Shown: positions 35,970 through 45,970, counted from the first letter of the stretch. The stretch: 64,000 bases of DNA from Pseudomonas congelans (GCF_900103225.1 NZ_FNJH01000010.1:118834-182833); one strand, 5' to 3'. A program made the numbers and translations. The notes: a model not told the origin generated them from the sequence alone.

Positions 35970-37829
35970 GTGATTTCGGATCTGATTGGGCAGTTTACAG
36001 CTCAGAACAATAGACTCATCACATTCGACTCCCCTCTGCCTCCAGAGCAGGAGCTTGTTCTAGAAAGCTTCAGCGGTGAAGAAGGGCTGTCCGTCCTGTT
36101 CGAATACGAACTCCAATTGCTATCCAGCGATGCAAAGATCGAGCTCAAAAAGTTAATTGGCAAGAAAGTCTCAATAGAAATCACTTTGGCTGATGGTAGC
36201 AAAAGGGTAATAAGTGGACATTGCTCAAGTTTCAACCATATAGGAGCTAATGGTGGAATCGCTAATTACGCAGCCACCGTCGTACCTTGGTTGTGGATAC
36301 TTAGTCGCCGAAGAGACTCGCGTATTTTTCAAGATAAAACCGTTGAAGATATAATCAGAGAAGTGTTTGCCTACTATCTCTCTCTGGCTGATTATGAATT
36401 TCGACTAAACAGAACATTGAAGCCAATTAGCTATTGCACACAGTACCAAGAGTCGGATCTTAATTTTGTACTGCGGCTCCTTCAACAAGAAGGGCTATTC
36501 TTCAATTTTGAGCATCGTCAAGATGGACACACGTTGGTCATTTTCGACGATAGCCTCAATCTGCCGACGTTACCTAGCCAACCTTCGATTCGTTTTCATA
36601 CCGCGTCTGTAACTGAGGAGTCCGATTCCGTTACCGAATGGTCTTCTCAAAGAGCCCTTCACTCCACGCGCCTATCATTAAAGTCTTTTGACTACAAGCA
36701 GCCGCGCTTTTCCAATCAAATACAGCTTGAAACTTTAGCCAAACAAGGAGACATTGGTCAATACGAAGTGTTTGAATACGAGGGTCTATATGGTTATTCC
36801 GACCCGCAACACGGTCAACAAATCGCTCGCAATCGACTTGAGGCGATGGAGGTTTTAGGCAAGACATTTCAGGGTAGGAGTAACTGCCGTGCGATGCAGC
36901 CAGGCTATTACTTTGAGCTTACTCAGCACTATGATCATGACAACGGGTCTACTGAGGACCGGCAATTTCTGTTATTGAGCGTAAAACATTCGGGCCGCAA
37001 TAATTACTCCGAATCGGGAGAAGCCTTTTATCAAAACCAGTTTATTTGTATTCGGCGCAAAATACCCTTCAAGCCTCCGCTAAGTTCGCCTCGCGCGTTG
37101 ATAAGTGGCCCCCAAACCGCCATCGTTGTCGGCCCGCCCGGCGAAGAAATTTACACCGACGAAATGGGCCGGGTAAAAGTGCAGTTCCACTGGGACCGCT
37201 ACGGCAAGTTTGACGACAAAAGCTCCTGCTGGGTCCGCGTCGCTCAATCCGGCGCAAGTGGCGGTTTTGGTAGCATCCAGATCCCGCGCGTCGGTGACGA
37301 GGTGGTGGTCGTTTTCCTTGATGGCAACCCTGACCGTCCGCTCGTCATGGGCAGTCTGTACAACAGCCAGAACACCCCGCCGTGGTCGCTGCCTGCCAAC
37401 AAGACCCAGAGCGGTTTCCTGACGCGTTCGGCCAAGGGGGATGGCGGTACAGCCAACTTCTTCCGCTTTGAAGACAAGGCCGGTGCCGAACAGGTGATCA
37501 TGCATGCCGAGCGCAACATGGACACCGAGATCGAGCTGGATGAAACTCATCAGGTCGGGAATAACCGCAAGGTAGAGGTTGGCGGTACCAACACGGAAAT
37601 TATCCAGAACGATACATTAATTAAAGTTGAAAAGGGCTCGTTGACGATTACTGTTGACAAGCAATCAATCGACATCTCAGCCATGACAGAAATCACACTC
37701 ACGGTAGGCTCAAGTAGCATTACTCTTAAGCCTAAAAGCATTGAGATCAGTGGCGAAGAGATAAAGGTTCTTGGTAATAAAACCTTTATTGAAGGCGACC
37801 GTGTCGATATCAATATCGAGAAATCCTGA
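35970..37829 (+). CDS. vgrG: T6SS tip protein VgrG (TssI)
   Basis: 619 residues. A gp27-like domain (about 1-370; CTQYQESDLNFVLRLLQQEG and RQFLLLSVKHS are typical) is followed by the gp5 OB fold (GPPGEEIYTDEMGRVKVQFH, WVRVAQSGASGGFGSIQIPR, GDEVVVVFLDGNPDRPLVMG). A beta-helix tail with repeated valine-rich steps ends at KS. There is no extra effector domain. The start is GTG 35970, set by GCAGGAGG six bases upstream; the frame is open further upstream to 35871 without a ribosome site. Base composition is low-GC up to about 37080, high to about 37600, then low again. Confidence 0.94.
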   Translation: MISDLIGQFTAQNNRLITFDSPLPPEQELVLESFSGEEGLSVLFEYELQLLSSDAKIELKKLIGKKVSIEITLADGSKRVISGHCSSFNHIGANGGIANYAATVVPWLWILSRRRDSRIFQDKTVEDIIREVFAYYLSLADYEFRLNRTLKPISYCTQYQESDLNFVLRLLQQEGLFFNFEHRQDGHTLVIFDDSLNLPTLPSQPSIRFHTASVTEESDSVTEWSSQRALHSTRLSLKSFDYKQPRFSNQIQLETLAKQGDIGQYEVFEYEGLYGYSDPQHGQQIARNRLEAMEVLGKTFQGRSNCRAMQPGYYFELTQHYDHDNGSTEDRQFLLLSVKHSGRNNYSESGEAFYQNQFICIRRKIPFKPPLSSPRALISGPQTAIVVGPPGEEIYTDEMGRVKVQFHWDRYGKFDDKSSCWVRVAQSGASGGFGSIQIPRVGDEVVVVFLDGNPDRPLVMGSLYNSQNTPPWSLPANKTQSGFLTRSAKGDGGTANFFRFEDKAGAEQVIMHAERNMDTEIELDETHQVGNNRKVEVGGTNTEIIQNDTLIKVEKGSLTITVDKQSIDISAMTEITLTVGSSSITLKPKSIEISGEEIKVLGNKTFIEGDRVDINIEKS

Positions 37830-37830
37830 G

Positions 37831-38412
37831 ATGGTCAGAACCAGCCTTTATGACCGTATTTCGGAAAAGCGTCTAGCCGATGAGGCTTTGGCGCGTGAAA
37901 AAGAATTACACGCAGCAAGTGCTCCGCCGATCGTTCCCGAGCCTGAGCCAGTGCCGGTTTTACCGCTCGAATTGACACGCAACGAGATTACGGTTGCCGG
38001 TCTGAAACTGGTCATGCCGCAGCAGGTTAACTTTCAGGAAATCAGCATCACCCTTGAAAAGGATGGTCACCCCATCACGCTCACCATCACGCGTCGACCA
38101 GTGCGGGATGATCTTACGCTGAACCGCTATACGAGCCTCTATTTGGCAAACCTGCGTGAGAGACACCCTGATATAGATACTGTTCGGCAGCGAGATTGCT
38201 TGCTGGCGGGCAATGCGGCTGTGGCTCTCGACTACGTACTCACCTCCAGGCAAGGGCTTACTCACGGCAGAGCTATCAACGCGATCACCACTGCCGAAAA
38301 TGGAGATAAGCAATGGCTTTGCATCTCCACGATGATTGATCCTGACACCGCTGCGCTGGCAGACTGGCTGATCGATTTCGACGCAGTGCTCGAAGCAATT
38401 GTCGCTCACTGA
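37831..38412 (+). CDS. DUF1795/DcrB-like Eag-type chaperone, first copy
   Basis: 193 residues. A proline-rich N-terminal linker (about 35-55) leads into a DcrB/DUF1795-like domain (NEITVAGLKLVMPQQVNFQE ... RPVRDDLTLNRY ... WLCISTMIDPD). Eag chaperones of this family bind the N-terminal membrane segments and prePAAR motif of Rhs effectors and help load them onto VgrG. It begins one base after the vgrG stop and is followed 30 bases later by a second DUF1795 gene. Having an N-terminal extension of 50 residues is unusual for Eag proteins. Confidence 0.7.
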   Translation: MVRTSLYDRISEKRLADEALAREKELHAASAPPIVPEPEPVPVLPLELTRNEITVAGLKLVMPQQVNFQEISITLEKDGHPITLTITRRPVRDDLTLNRYTSLYLANLRERHPDIDTVRQRDCLLAGNAAVALDYVLTSRQGLTHGRAINAITTAENGDKQWLCISTMIDPDTAALADWLIDFDAVLEAIVAH

Positions 38413-38442
38413 TTTTTTATTTTCGCGCTCAGGACATTCACA

Positions 38443-38907
38443 ATGGACTATCAGCTTCACGAAGGATCAATCGCATTGCCAGATGGGTTCAAGGACCGGA
38501 CGGTAAACATGTTCACCCTCGGCGATAGCATTCCAGCCCCCCTCAATATCACGATTTCACGTGATGACATGCTGCCCGCAGAAGACATGAGCACCTACAT
38601 AAGCCGGCAGATAAAACTCATCGCCAATAAGCTTCGGGGCTATACCCTGCTCGGTAAGAAGTCTGCCCTGTTGTCTACTGGGCACACCCTTCCCGGCATG
38701 CAAGTAGATGCCTACTACATGCATGAGGGCAGACCGATTTACCAGCGCCAAGCGGCCTTTGAAGTCGTACCGGGGCGTATTCTGGTATTTTCGGCAACCA
38801 GTCAGACTGACTTTAGCTCAACGCAGGACGAGGAGTGGTTGCAATTACTGGCCAGTTTTCAGCCACACCCGGATAACGCTGAGCCCATGAACACCGAACA
38901 GGAATAA
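38443..38907 (+). CDS. DUF1795 Eag-type chaperone, second copy
   Basis: 154 residues, the usual size for an Eag chaperone. The DUF1795 pattern is clear: YQLHEGSIALPDGFKDRTVN, PLNITISRDDML, QAAFEVVPGRILVFSATSQT and WLQLLASFQP. It is encoded four bases before the Rhs gene and is therefore the most likely direct partner of the Rhs N-terminal membrane segments. Confidence 0.85.
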   Translation: MDYQLHEGSIALPDGFKDRTVNMFTLGDSIPAPLNITISRDDMLPAEDMSTYISRQIKLIANKLRGYTLLGKKSALLSTGHTLPGMQVDAYYMHEGRPIYQRQAAFEVVPGRILVFSATSQTDFSSTQDEEWLQLLASFQPHPDNAEPMNTEQE

Positions 38908-38911
38908 AACC

Positions 38912-41900
38912 ATGTTCGAAGCAGCGCGTTTGCACGATGGAATTGAGCACAATAGCGCACTAGTCGGGCTTCTGGCGGGAGCTGTCATCGGCATCGCGAT
39001 GGCCGTTGCTGGCGCGGCTCTGATTGTCTGCACCGCCGGGCTGGGGGCTGTTCTTCTGGGTGTTGTCTTGTCAGTCGGCGCAGGTGCAGCCCCTGCAGTG
39101 GGTGAAAGCTGGGGAGCAGCACGAAGTTCTCCTGCAGGAGACATTACGCAAACAGGGTGTTCGCCCAACGTTTTTATCAATGGCCGCAATGCTGCTCTTA
39201 CTACACAAAGTATCGCCAAGTGCGAAAATCACCCCGCACCGGTGCAGATTGCAGATGGCTCTGCAAGCGTTTTCATCAATGGCTACCCGGCCGCCCGCAA
39301 GGGCGACAAGCTGACCTGTGACTCAAAAATTGCTACAGGCTCCAATAACGTCTTTATTGGCGGCGGGACAAAGCGCTATCTGAAAGTAAACGAAGAGATA
39401 TCTGAATCGCTTCGTGTCGGTATTGATATCGCGATCATCATTGCCTCGATGGGGCGCGGTGGACTGCCCATGTTAGCCAAGGGACTCAGTGGCGGCCTGA
39501 AAGCTGTCGCACCTTGCGCCCTGAAATTCGCGGCCACGGTGGGTGCGTCCTATTTATTTGGACGTTTTGTTGCGGGGCCTGCAATAAGCGGGGTAATAGG
39601 CGGCTTAAGCGGCAACCCCGTTGACCTCACCAGCGGACGCAAATTACTGCTTGAAGAGGGCGAAACAGACTTTGCGCTGCCAGGACTGATGCCTATCGAG
39701 TGGTCGCGCTTTTACGCCAGCGACCTCAACGTCGACAGCGTTCTGGGCAAGGGCTGGGTTCTGCCGTGGGAGCAGAATCTGCGCCGAAATGGCAGCTTCG
39801 TTTACCTCATCGACAATCAGGGGCGCAGCGTACCCTTCGTCAACGTCGAGCCCGGCGAAAGCATTTACAACCCTTACGAGCAGATGCATCTGGTCCGCAC
39901 GCAAGGCGGCCATTACATGCTGCAGACCCAAGACAACATATTCTTCTACTTCGGCGAAGTACCGAATAACAACAAACCCGTTCCACTGCAGCGTATTGAA
40001 AACGCGCTCGGCCATTACCTGCATTTCAGCCGTACCGATGAAGGCACTCTCACCGACATCAGCGCACCCGGCAACGTACATGTGCATTTGCAGTACGAGC
40101 ACCCGCTGGGACGGCTGACGTCGGTGAAGCGGATCGTCAATAAGGAAGCTGTTGAAACCCTAGTTCGTTACCACTACGACGACAACGGCCAGCTCTGTGA
40201 CGTCTACAACCGTAATGGTGATTCCACTCGCAGCTTTTCCTATACCGACGGCGTGATGACCCGCCACAGCAACGCCTTGGGCCTGAACTGTTACTACCGC
40301 TGGGAAACCATTGATGACCAGCCTCGTGTGGTCGAGCACTGGACCAGCGATGGTGAACATTTCGATTACCGTTATGACTTTAAACAGCGTACGTCGTGGG
40401 CCGTCGATGTGCTCGGGCGTGAACTGGAAATTCATTACAACGAAGACCGGCGCGTCACCTCCGGCCGTGATTACGGCGGAGAACGCTACACCATCGAGAT
40501 AGACGAAAGCGGCAATATGACGGGGCTGGTATTGCCCGATGACAACACGTTGGCCTTCAAGTACGACCACCTCTCGCGACTGATCGAAGAAACCGACCCG
40601 CTAGGGCGCAAGATCACCTACAAGCATCATCTGGCGACCACGCTGGTGACCCAGACGACTTTCCCTGATGGCAGCACGTGGAAGGCCCGTTACGATTCCA
40701 GAGGCAATCTTCTGGTCGAAACCGACGCACTGGGGAACAAGACCGAATACCTCAACAGTGAAGATGGCCTGCCACACACCATCATTGATGCGACCTACAA
40801 ATCCAAATACTTGTGGTGGAACAGCCTCGCTCAGGTTGAGCACTTTCAGGACTGTTCAGGCAAAGACACTTATTACCGCTATGACGATCGCGGTCATCTG
40901 ATCGCCGTCACCGATGCCCTGAACAACACCACCACGCTGGAACGCAAACCCGACGGCGAAGTGCTGCGCATCAACCATCCCGATGGCAGCGTTGAGTCCT
41001 TCACCTATAACGCGCTCGGCCAGGTGCTTTCGCACACCGACGGCAAAGGCCAGATAACGCGGTTGTCCCGCAACGCCCGCGGCCTGCCAACCCGACGCGA
41101 GGACGCCAAGGGCAAAGCCGTTGCCTACCAGTACGACAAGGCCATTCGCCTAACGGCACTGGTCAACGAAAACAACGCCACTTACAACTTCGTGTACGAC
41201 AATGCAGACCGTCTGATCGAAGAAAAGCGCATCGACAACCTGACCCGCCGTTTCAGCTACAACCTCGGCGGGCACCTGACACAGGTCGAGGAAATCGGCT
41301 ACGGCGAGAAAGGCGAACAGCCACGGCGCAGCACTCATCTGGAGCGCGACCCGATTGGTCGGCTGCTGGCCAAACTCAACGACGATGCGCGTCAGGACTA
41401 CGCCTACGACGACGGCGACCGACTGCTGTCAATCGAGCGCAAGCCGACGGACACCGGCAGAAAACTGGGCATCACCGCTGAAAAGATCGACTTCGCCTAC
41501 GACCTGCTCGGCCGCCTCGTCAAAGAAACCACGCCTCAGGGCGCGCTGGCCTACGAGTACGATCCGCTCAGCAACCTGACCACCCTGACCCTGCCTACCG
41601 GTCAGCATCTGAACCACCTGTATTACGGCAGCGGTCACCTGCATCAGCTCAACCTCGACGGCCAACTGATCAGCGACATGGAACGCGACGACCTGCATCG
41701 CGAGATCTACCGCACCCAAGGCAAGCTGACCAGTTGCTTCGGCTATGACAGCATGGGTCGCAAGGCCTGGCAGTATGCAACCACCCTGCCCGCGGAAAAG
41801 CTCTCGCAGATCCAGAACCCGCTCATAAAGCCGGAGCGTTACGTCGAACACGCCTACAACCCGATTCACCGCCGCTACGAATACGACCCGGCTGGCGAGT

Positions 41901-43117
41901 TGAGCCGCACCCTCGACAAGCTGCGCGGCGAAACCCAGTACGAATACGAAGCCAACGGCCAGTTGCTGGCGCGCAACACCGGTCGAGTGGTCGACGGCGA
42001 AGAATTCCGCTACGACGCCGCCGCCAACCGCCTCAACTTCAACACCAGCCGCTTCGATCACGTCAAAGACAACCGCCTCAAACAGTGGGCGAACCACGAA
42101 TACAAATACGACGCCTGGGGCAACCTGATAGAGAAAACGGTCGGCATCGTACGCTGGCAGACCTTCACCTACGACTGCGAAAACCGTCTGGTCAAAACCG
42201 AGACCATGGCCGACACGCAGGTTGAAAGTACCAGCAGCTATCAGTACGACAGTCTGGGCCGAAGAGTCGCCAAACAGTCCGAGATCAAAGGCCACACCTA
42301 CCACAAACGCTTCCTCTGGCAAGGCCTGCGCATGCTGCGTGAGGAAAGTCCGGGACAGAGCAGCCTGTACCTCTACGAGCCCGGCAGCTATGCGCCGCTG
42401 GCCCGTGTGGATGAGAAAGAGGGCGAGGTAGAGAACAAGGTCTACTACTTCCACACCGACCAGATCGGCACACCGCTGGAAATGACGGACGCCGAGGGGC
42501 AGATCGTCTGGCAGGCCAAGTACCGGGCGTGGGGTGCGGTTGAAAAGCTGGTGGTGAACGAGGTTGAACAGAACCTGCGGTTTCAGGGGCAGTATTTTGA
42601 TGTAGAGACGGGGCTGCATTACAACACGTTTAGGTATTATGACCCGGAGATTGGGCGGTTTATTACGCAGGATCCGATTGGGTTGTTGGGTGGGGAGAAT
42701 CTTTACCAATATGCTCCAAACACGCAATCTTGGATTGATGCTCTAGGGCTAGCGTGTGATAAATGGACAGTCAGTTCACATAAAGCAAATAAAAGGGCTG
42801 TGAAAAACAAAAAACTCGGCTTGGATTCTCATCATGTGGGTCAGAGAGACTTGATGAAGGATTTGGTCGAAGGTTATGATCCTGCAACTGGGCCAGCAAT
42901 GCTGGTGCCGAAAGTCGGACACACTAGTTTAAAAGGTAAACTTGGAGTAGTCTCTCGCAGCAAAATAAACCCTACAACAAGGCTACCATTCACGAGCGCA
43001 AGAGATGTTTTGGCGCGTGACATTAAAGAACTCAGACGAGTTTACCCAGAAGTGCCTAATACAAAGCTACAAGAACTTATTCAACTCAATAAATCTATGT
43101 ATCCAGAAATGCGTTAG
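38912..43117 (+). CDS. rhs: prePAAR-PAAR-Rhs T6SS effector with SHH-type nuclease tip
   Basis: 1401 residues. The prePAAR motif AARLHDGIEH (AARxxDxxxH) is at residues 4-13. A membrane region (about 17-65), a PAAR domain (about 75-155), a second membrane region (about 170-230) and the Rhs/YD-repeat shell (about 235-1270) follow. The core ends at DPIG (1254) and DALG (1276), separated by 18 residues as in the aspartyl self-cleavage motif DPxGX18DPxG, with alanine in place of the second proline. The 120-residue tip contains LDSHHVGQ and PAMLVPKVGHT, consistent with the HNH/EndoVII-like SHH nuclease family. The tip is much AT-richer than the core. Nuclease activity is inferred from motifs. Confidence 0.92.
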   Translation: MFEAARLHDGIEHNSALVGLLAGAVIGIAMAVAGAALIVCTAGLGAVLLGVVLSVGAGAAPAVGESWGAARSSPAGDITQTGCSPNVFINGRNAALTTQSIAKCENHPAPVQIADGSASVFINGYPAARKGDKLTCDSKIATGSNNVFIGGGTKRYLKVNEEISESLRVGIDIAIIIASMGRGGLPMLAKGLSGGLKAVAPCALKFAATVGASYLFGRFVAGPAISGVIGGLSGNPVDLTSGRKLLLEEGETDFALPGLMPIEWSRFYASDLNVDSVLGKGWVLPWEQNLRRNGSFVYLIDNQGRSVPFVNVEPGESIYNPYEQMHLVRTQGGHYMLQTQDNIFFYFGEVPNNNKPVPLQRIENALGHYLHFSRTDEGTLTDISAPGNVHVHLQYEHPLGRLTSVKRIVNKEAVETLVRYHYDDNGQLCDVYNRNGDSTRSFSYTDGVMTRHSNALGLNCYYRWETIDDQPRVVEHWTSDGEHFDYRYDFKQRTSWAVDVLGRELEIHYNEDRRVTSGRDYGGERYTIEIDESGNMTGLVLPDDNTLAFKYDHLSRLIEETDPLGRKITYKHHLATTLVTQTTFPDGSTWKARYDSRGNLLVETDALGNKTEYLNSEDGLPHTIIDATYKSKYLWWNSLAQVEHFQDCSGKDTYYRYDDRGHLIAVTDALNNTTTLERKPDGEVLRINHPDGSVESFTYNALGQVLSHTDGKGQITRLSRNARGLPTRREDAKGKAVAYQYDKAIRLTALVNENNATYNFVYDNADRLIEEKRIDNLTRRFSYNLGGHLTQVEEIGYGEKGEQPRRSTHLERDPIGRLLAKLNDDARQDYAYDDGDRLLSIERKPTDTGRKLGITAEKIDFAYDLLGRLVKETTPQGALAYEYDPLSNLTTLTLPTGQHLNHLYYGSGHLHQLNLDGQLISDMERDDLHREIYRTQGKLTSCFGYDSMGRKAWQYATTLPAEKLSQIQNPLIKPERYVEHAYNPIHRRYEYDPAGELSRTLDKLRGETQYEYEANGQLLARNTGRVVDGEEFRYDAAANRLNFNTSRFDHVKDNRLKQWANHEYKYDAWGNLIEKTVGIVRWQTFTYDCENRLVKTETMADTQVESTSSYQYDSLGRRVAKQSEIKGHTYHKRFLWQGLRMLREESPGQSSLYLYEPGSYAPLARVDEKEGEVENKVYYFHTDQIGTPLEMTDAEGQIVWQAKYRAWGAVEKLVVNEVEQNLRFQGQYFDVETGLHYNTFRYYDPEIGRFITQDPIGLLGGENLYQYAPNTQSWIDALGLACDKWTVSSHKANKRAVKNKKLGLDSHHVGQRDLMKDLVEGYDPATGPAMLVPKVGHTSLKGKLGVVSRSKINPTTRLPFTSARDVLARDIKELRRVYPEVPNTKLQELIQLNKSMYPEMR

Positions 43118-43128
43118 CCGGAGTCCTT

Positions 43129-43479
43129 ATGTCTTTAGATGAAAATTTTGTGCGTGCTATATATGATGAGCTGTTCGAGGAGAATTTCAACCGTTATAAG
43201 GAGATTTTAAACCAGCCTATCGATGATGGCAAAGACTCCTTTGCTAGAGCTAGAAACGCTCTAGCATTGCTGGATGAAACTGAAAAATCTCATGTAATAA
43301 ATTTTTTTAAAGTGGTGATGTTTGATAGTGCATCTGTGATTTTAGGAACTTTGGATGGCGTACATTTTCCCGATGATTTAGATGGAGACTTTTTGCTTCT
43401 TTGCGACGGCAAAGAGATTCAGGGTAGTCTTGCTGATATTTTCATTGGAAAAGCACAAGATGCCGGGGTTTACGAATAG
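43129..43479 (+). CDS. Immunity protein for the Rhs toxin tip
   Basis: 116 residues, acidic and helical, with no signal peptide, membrane segment or recognised family. It begins 11 bases after the Rhs stop on the same strand and shares the low GC of the toxin tip, so it was acquired together with it. A cytoplasmic location fits neutralisation of a nuclease. Function is inferred from position. Confidence 0.8.
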   Translation: MSLDENFVRAIYDELFEENFNRYKEILNQPIDDGKDSFARARNALALLDETEKSHVINFFKVVMFDSASVILGTLDGVHFPDDLDGDFLLLCDGKEIQGSLADIFIGKAQDAGVYE

Positions 43480-43627
43480 TTCGCGAGCTATAAACTGAAA
43501 AATACTAAAAGATCCAACTGATTTTTATTTTGAAGAAATCAAAGTAGAGCTTTTAGTTAGTAGATTAACTTCTTAAAGTGCAGTTTTTAGATATAAATTA
43601 AAGCTCTTTAAAAATCAAGTCGAAAGA

Positions 43628-43653
43628 GAGGCTGCTGATATTACTTCAGCCTC
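43628..43653. repeat. Inverted repeat downstream of the immunity gene
   Basis: GAGGCTG, 12-base loop, CAGCCTC, in an otherwise AT-rich 210-base gap. No T-run, so a terminator role is uncertain. Confidence 0.4.
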
Positions 43654-43691
43654 CTTCCCACCCTATTGCATCACCGAAATCATTATTCTAT

Positions 43692-44964
43692 TCGCAGCTT
43701 TTCCTATACCGACGGCGTGATGACCCGCCACAGCAACGCCTTGGGCCTGAACTGTTACTACCGCTGGGAAACCATTGATGACCAGCCTCGCGTGGTCGAG
43801 CACTGGACCAGCGACGGCGAGCACTTTTTCTTCCGCTACGACCGCGAGGCCCGCACCACCTGGGTTACCGACGTACTGGGCCGTGAGCTTGAAATTCATT
43901 ACAACAAGGACCATCGCGTCACCTCGAGCCGCGACTACAGTGGCGATCACTACGTCATCGAGATCGACGACACCGGCAACATGACCGGGCTGACCCTGCC
44001 CGATGGCAACCAGTTGGCGTTCGAATACGACGAGTTCGCCCGGTTGCTCAAGGAGACCGATCCGCTGGGCCGCAGCATTCGCTACCAGTACCACCACCTG
44101 ACGACGCTGATCACTCAGGTCGATTACCCGGATGGCAGCACCTGGAAGGCCAACTACGATGCTAAAGGCAACCTCGTGGCCGAGATCGATGCGCTGGGCC
44201 ACAAGACCGAATACCTCAACGGTGAGGACGGCCTGCCGCACACCATCGTCGACCCGACGCTCAAATCCAAGTACCTGTGGTGGAACAACCTGGCGCAAGT
44301 GCAGCGCTTTCAGGACTGTTCGGGCAAAAGCACTTATTACCGCTATGACGAGCGCCACCACCTGGTGGCCGTCACCGATGCCCTGAACAACACCACCACG
44401 CTGGAACGCAAGCCCGACGGCGAAGTGCTGCGCATCAACCACCCGGATGGCACCAGCGAGACCTTTACCTACAACGAACTGGGCCAGGTCCTGACCCACA
44501 CCGATGGCAAAGGCCAGACCACCCAGCTGTTGCGCAACGGCCGTGGCCTGCCCAAATGGCGACAGGATGCCAAAGGCCAGACCATCACTTACGAATACGA
44601 CAAGTCCATTCGCCTCGTCGCCCTGACCAACGAAAACGATGCGACCTACCGCTTTGCCTACGACGACGCAGACCGCCTGATCGAAGAAAAACGCATCGAC
44701 AACCTGACCCGCCGTTTCAGCTACAACCTTGGCGGACATCTGACACAGGTCGAGAAAATCGGCTACGGCGAGAAAGGCGAACAGCCACGGCGCAGCACCC
44801 ATCTGGAGCGCGACCCGATTGGTCGTTTGCTGGCCAAACTCAACGACGACGCGCGTCAGGACTACGCCTACGACGACGGCGACCGACTGCTGTCAATCGA
44901 GCGCAAGCCGACGGACACCGGCAGAAAACTCGGCGTCACCGCTGAGAAGACAGACTTCGCCTAA
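43692..44964 (+). pseudogene. Internal fragment of a second rhs gene
   Basis: This stretch is colinear with 40228-41500 of the full rhs gene at a constant offset of 3464 bases, with no net insertion or deletion. The first 120 bases and the last 280 are nearly identical and the middle is more diverged. It contains only YD-repeat core, with no PAAR, no core end and no toxin tip, and it ends where TAC (41498) has become TAA (44962-44964). The first few codons before 43692 are unrelated. It cannot encode a delivered effector. It may be a leftover of a displaced rhs copy or a donor for gene conversion of the active copy. Confidence 0.88.
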
Positions 44965-45084
44965 GACCTGTGGGCGATTATGTGAAAGACCGTGACTCAT
45001 GGAGCGCAGGCTGCGAGGACGATTAACTCAGCAATTTGACCTCACTGCCTCTTCGCATAGACCAGCACCTAACCATCCGTATTA

Positions 45085-45130
45085 AAACATCGGCAACCGT
45101 CTGAACCTCAGCACCGGCCGCTTTGACTAG
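45085..45130 (+). pseudogene. Further rhs core remnant
   Basis: GNRLNLSTGRFD can be read here and corresponds to ANRLNFNTSRFDH in the full gene at about 42010-42060. The whole gap 44965-45259 is otherwise AT-rich and non-coding. This shows that the second rhs copy once extended further. Confidence 0.5.
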
Positions 45131-45259
45131 GGCACAGATCATAGGTAACCATCTAAAATAGTGGGACGACTAGTCATATACTTAAATATTAAAATATGGT
45201 CTTTCAGACCAAACCATAAAATTTGCTATATTATCGCTTTGAAAACTTGAGTTAACAAC

Positions 45260-45970
45260 ATGATCGAACCACAACCCAACGCAATAAAAAAGGGACTTTA
45301 CGGGTCTTTCTTACTGATCGCCTTATTCAGCATAATGTCGACGTTTAAATCTGATTTTTTCTGGCTGGTATGCTTCGGCCTCTTTACCCTACTCATGCGG
45401 GCAATATATTTGATTTACCTGAGCGAAAGCTTCACTGCAATCGCAGCTCATTCTTTCGCAGGCCTTTTCTCTTCATTTCTACTCATGAATACAAGCGTTA
45501 TTTATCTTATAGCCAAATCTGAATACGGCGCTTCAACGACAGATGCTTTATCGTGGGCGATGATTCCGGCCTTACTGATGTTCGTTTCATTTTTATTTAT
45601 TTACTTCACAAAATCAAGATCAAGTCAGCTGTCTTTTGGGACCAGGGATAACAAGGTATATATGGTGCACGGTTATGTCAGCACGAGAAACGGAAACTTA
45701 CTGAGCGGAGGCGTCATTGTGGCCGGAATCGCTGCAATGATCGTGTGGCATATAGAACTGATCATTATGGTCAGTATCTGGATAGCACTGAGCAATCTTT
45801 ACCTTCTTTACTGGAACAGGGACGCCATCCGAATACTGAAAAAAATCCTGGCGCTGGAAAAAAAGCACAATCGGTCTTACACGTTCGAGTACATCGAACA
45901 GCTTCGTGAAGCACGCAGTCGCTGGTGGCTGGGTAGGTTTTTGAAATGGGTAATATCATTCAGCAAATGA
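45260..45970 (+). CDS. Multi-pass membrane protein with REARSRWWL end, right copy; immunity candidate
   Basis: 236 residues with about six hydrophobic helices and the tail YTFEYIEQLREARSRWWLGR, matching the protein at 31093-31812 in length, topology and end but with low identity elsewhere. It follows decayed rhs material, as the other copy follows a decayed PAAR gene. A role as orphan immunity protein is inferred. AT-rich; an AT-rich putative promoter region precedes it. Confidence 0.62.
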   Translation: MIEPQPNAIKKGLYGSFLLIALFSIMSTFKSDFFWLVCFGLFTLLMRAIYLIYLSESFTAIAAHSFAGLFSSFLLMNTSVIYLIAKSEYGASTTDALSWAMIPALLMFVSFLFIYFTKSRSSQLSFGTRDNKVYMVHGYVSTRNGNLLSGGVIVAGIAAMIVWHIELIIMVSIWIALSNLYLLYWNRDAIRILKKILALEKKHNRSYTFEYIEQLREARSRWWLGRFLKWVISFSK

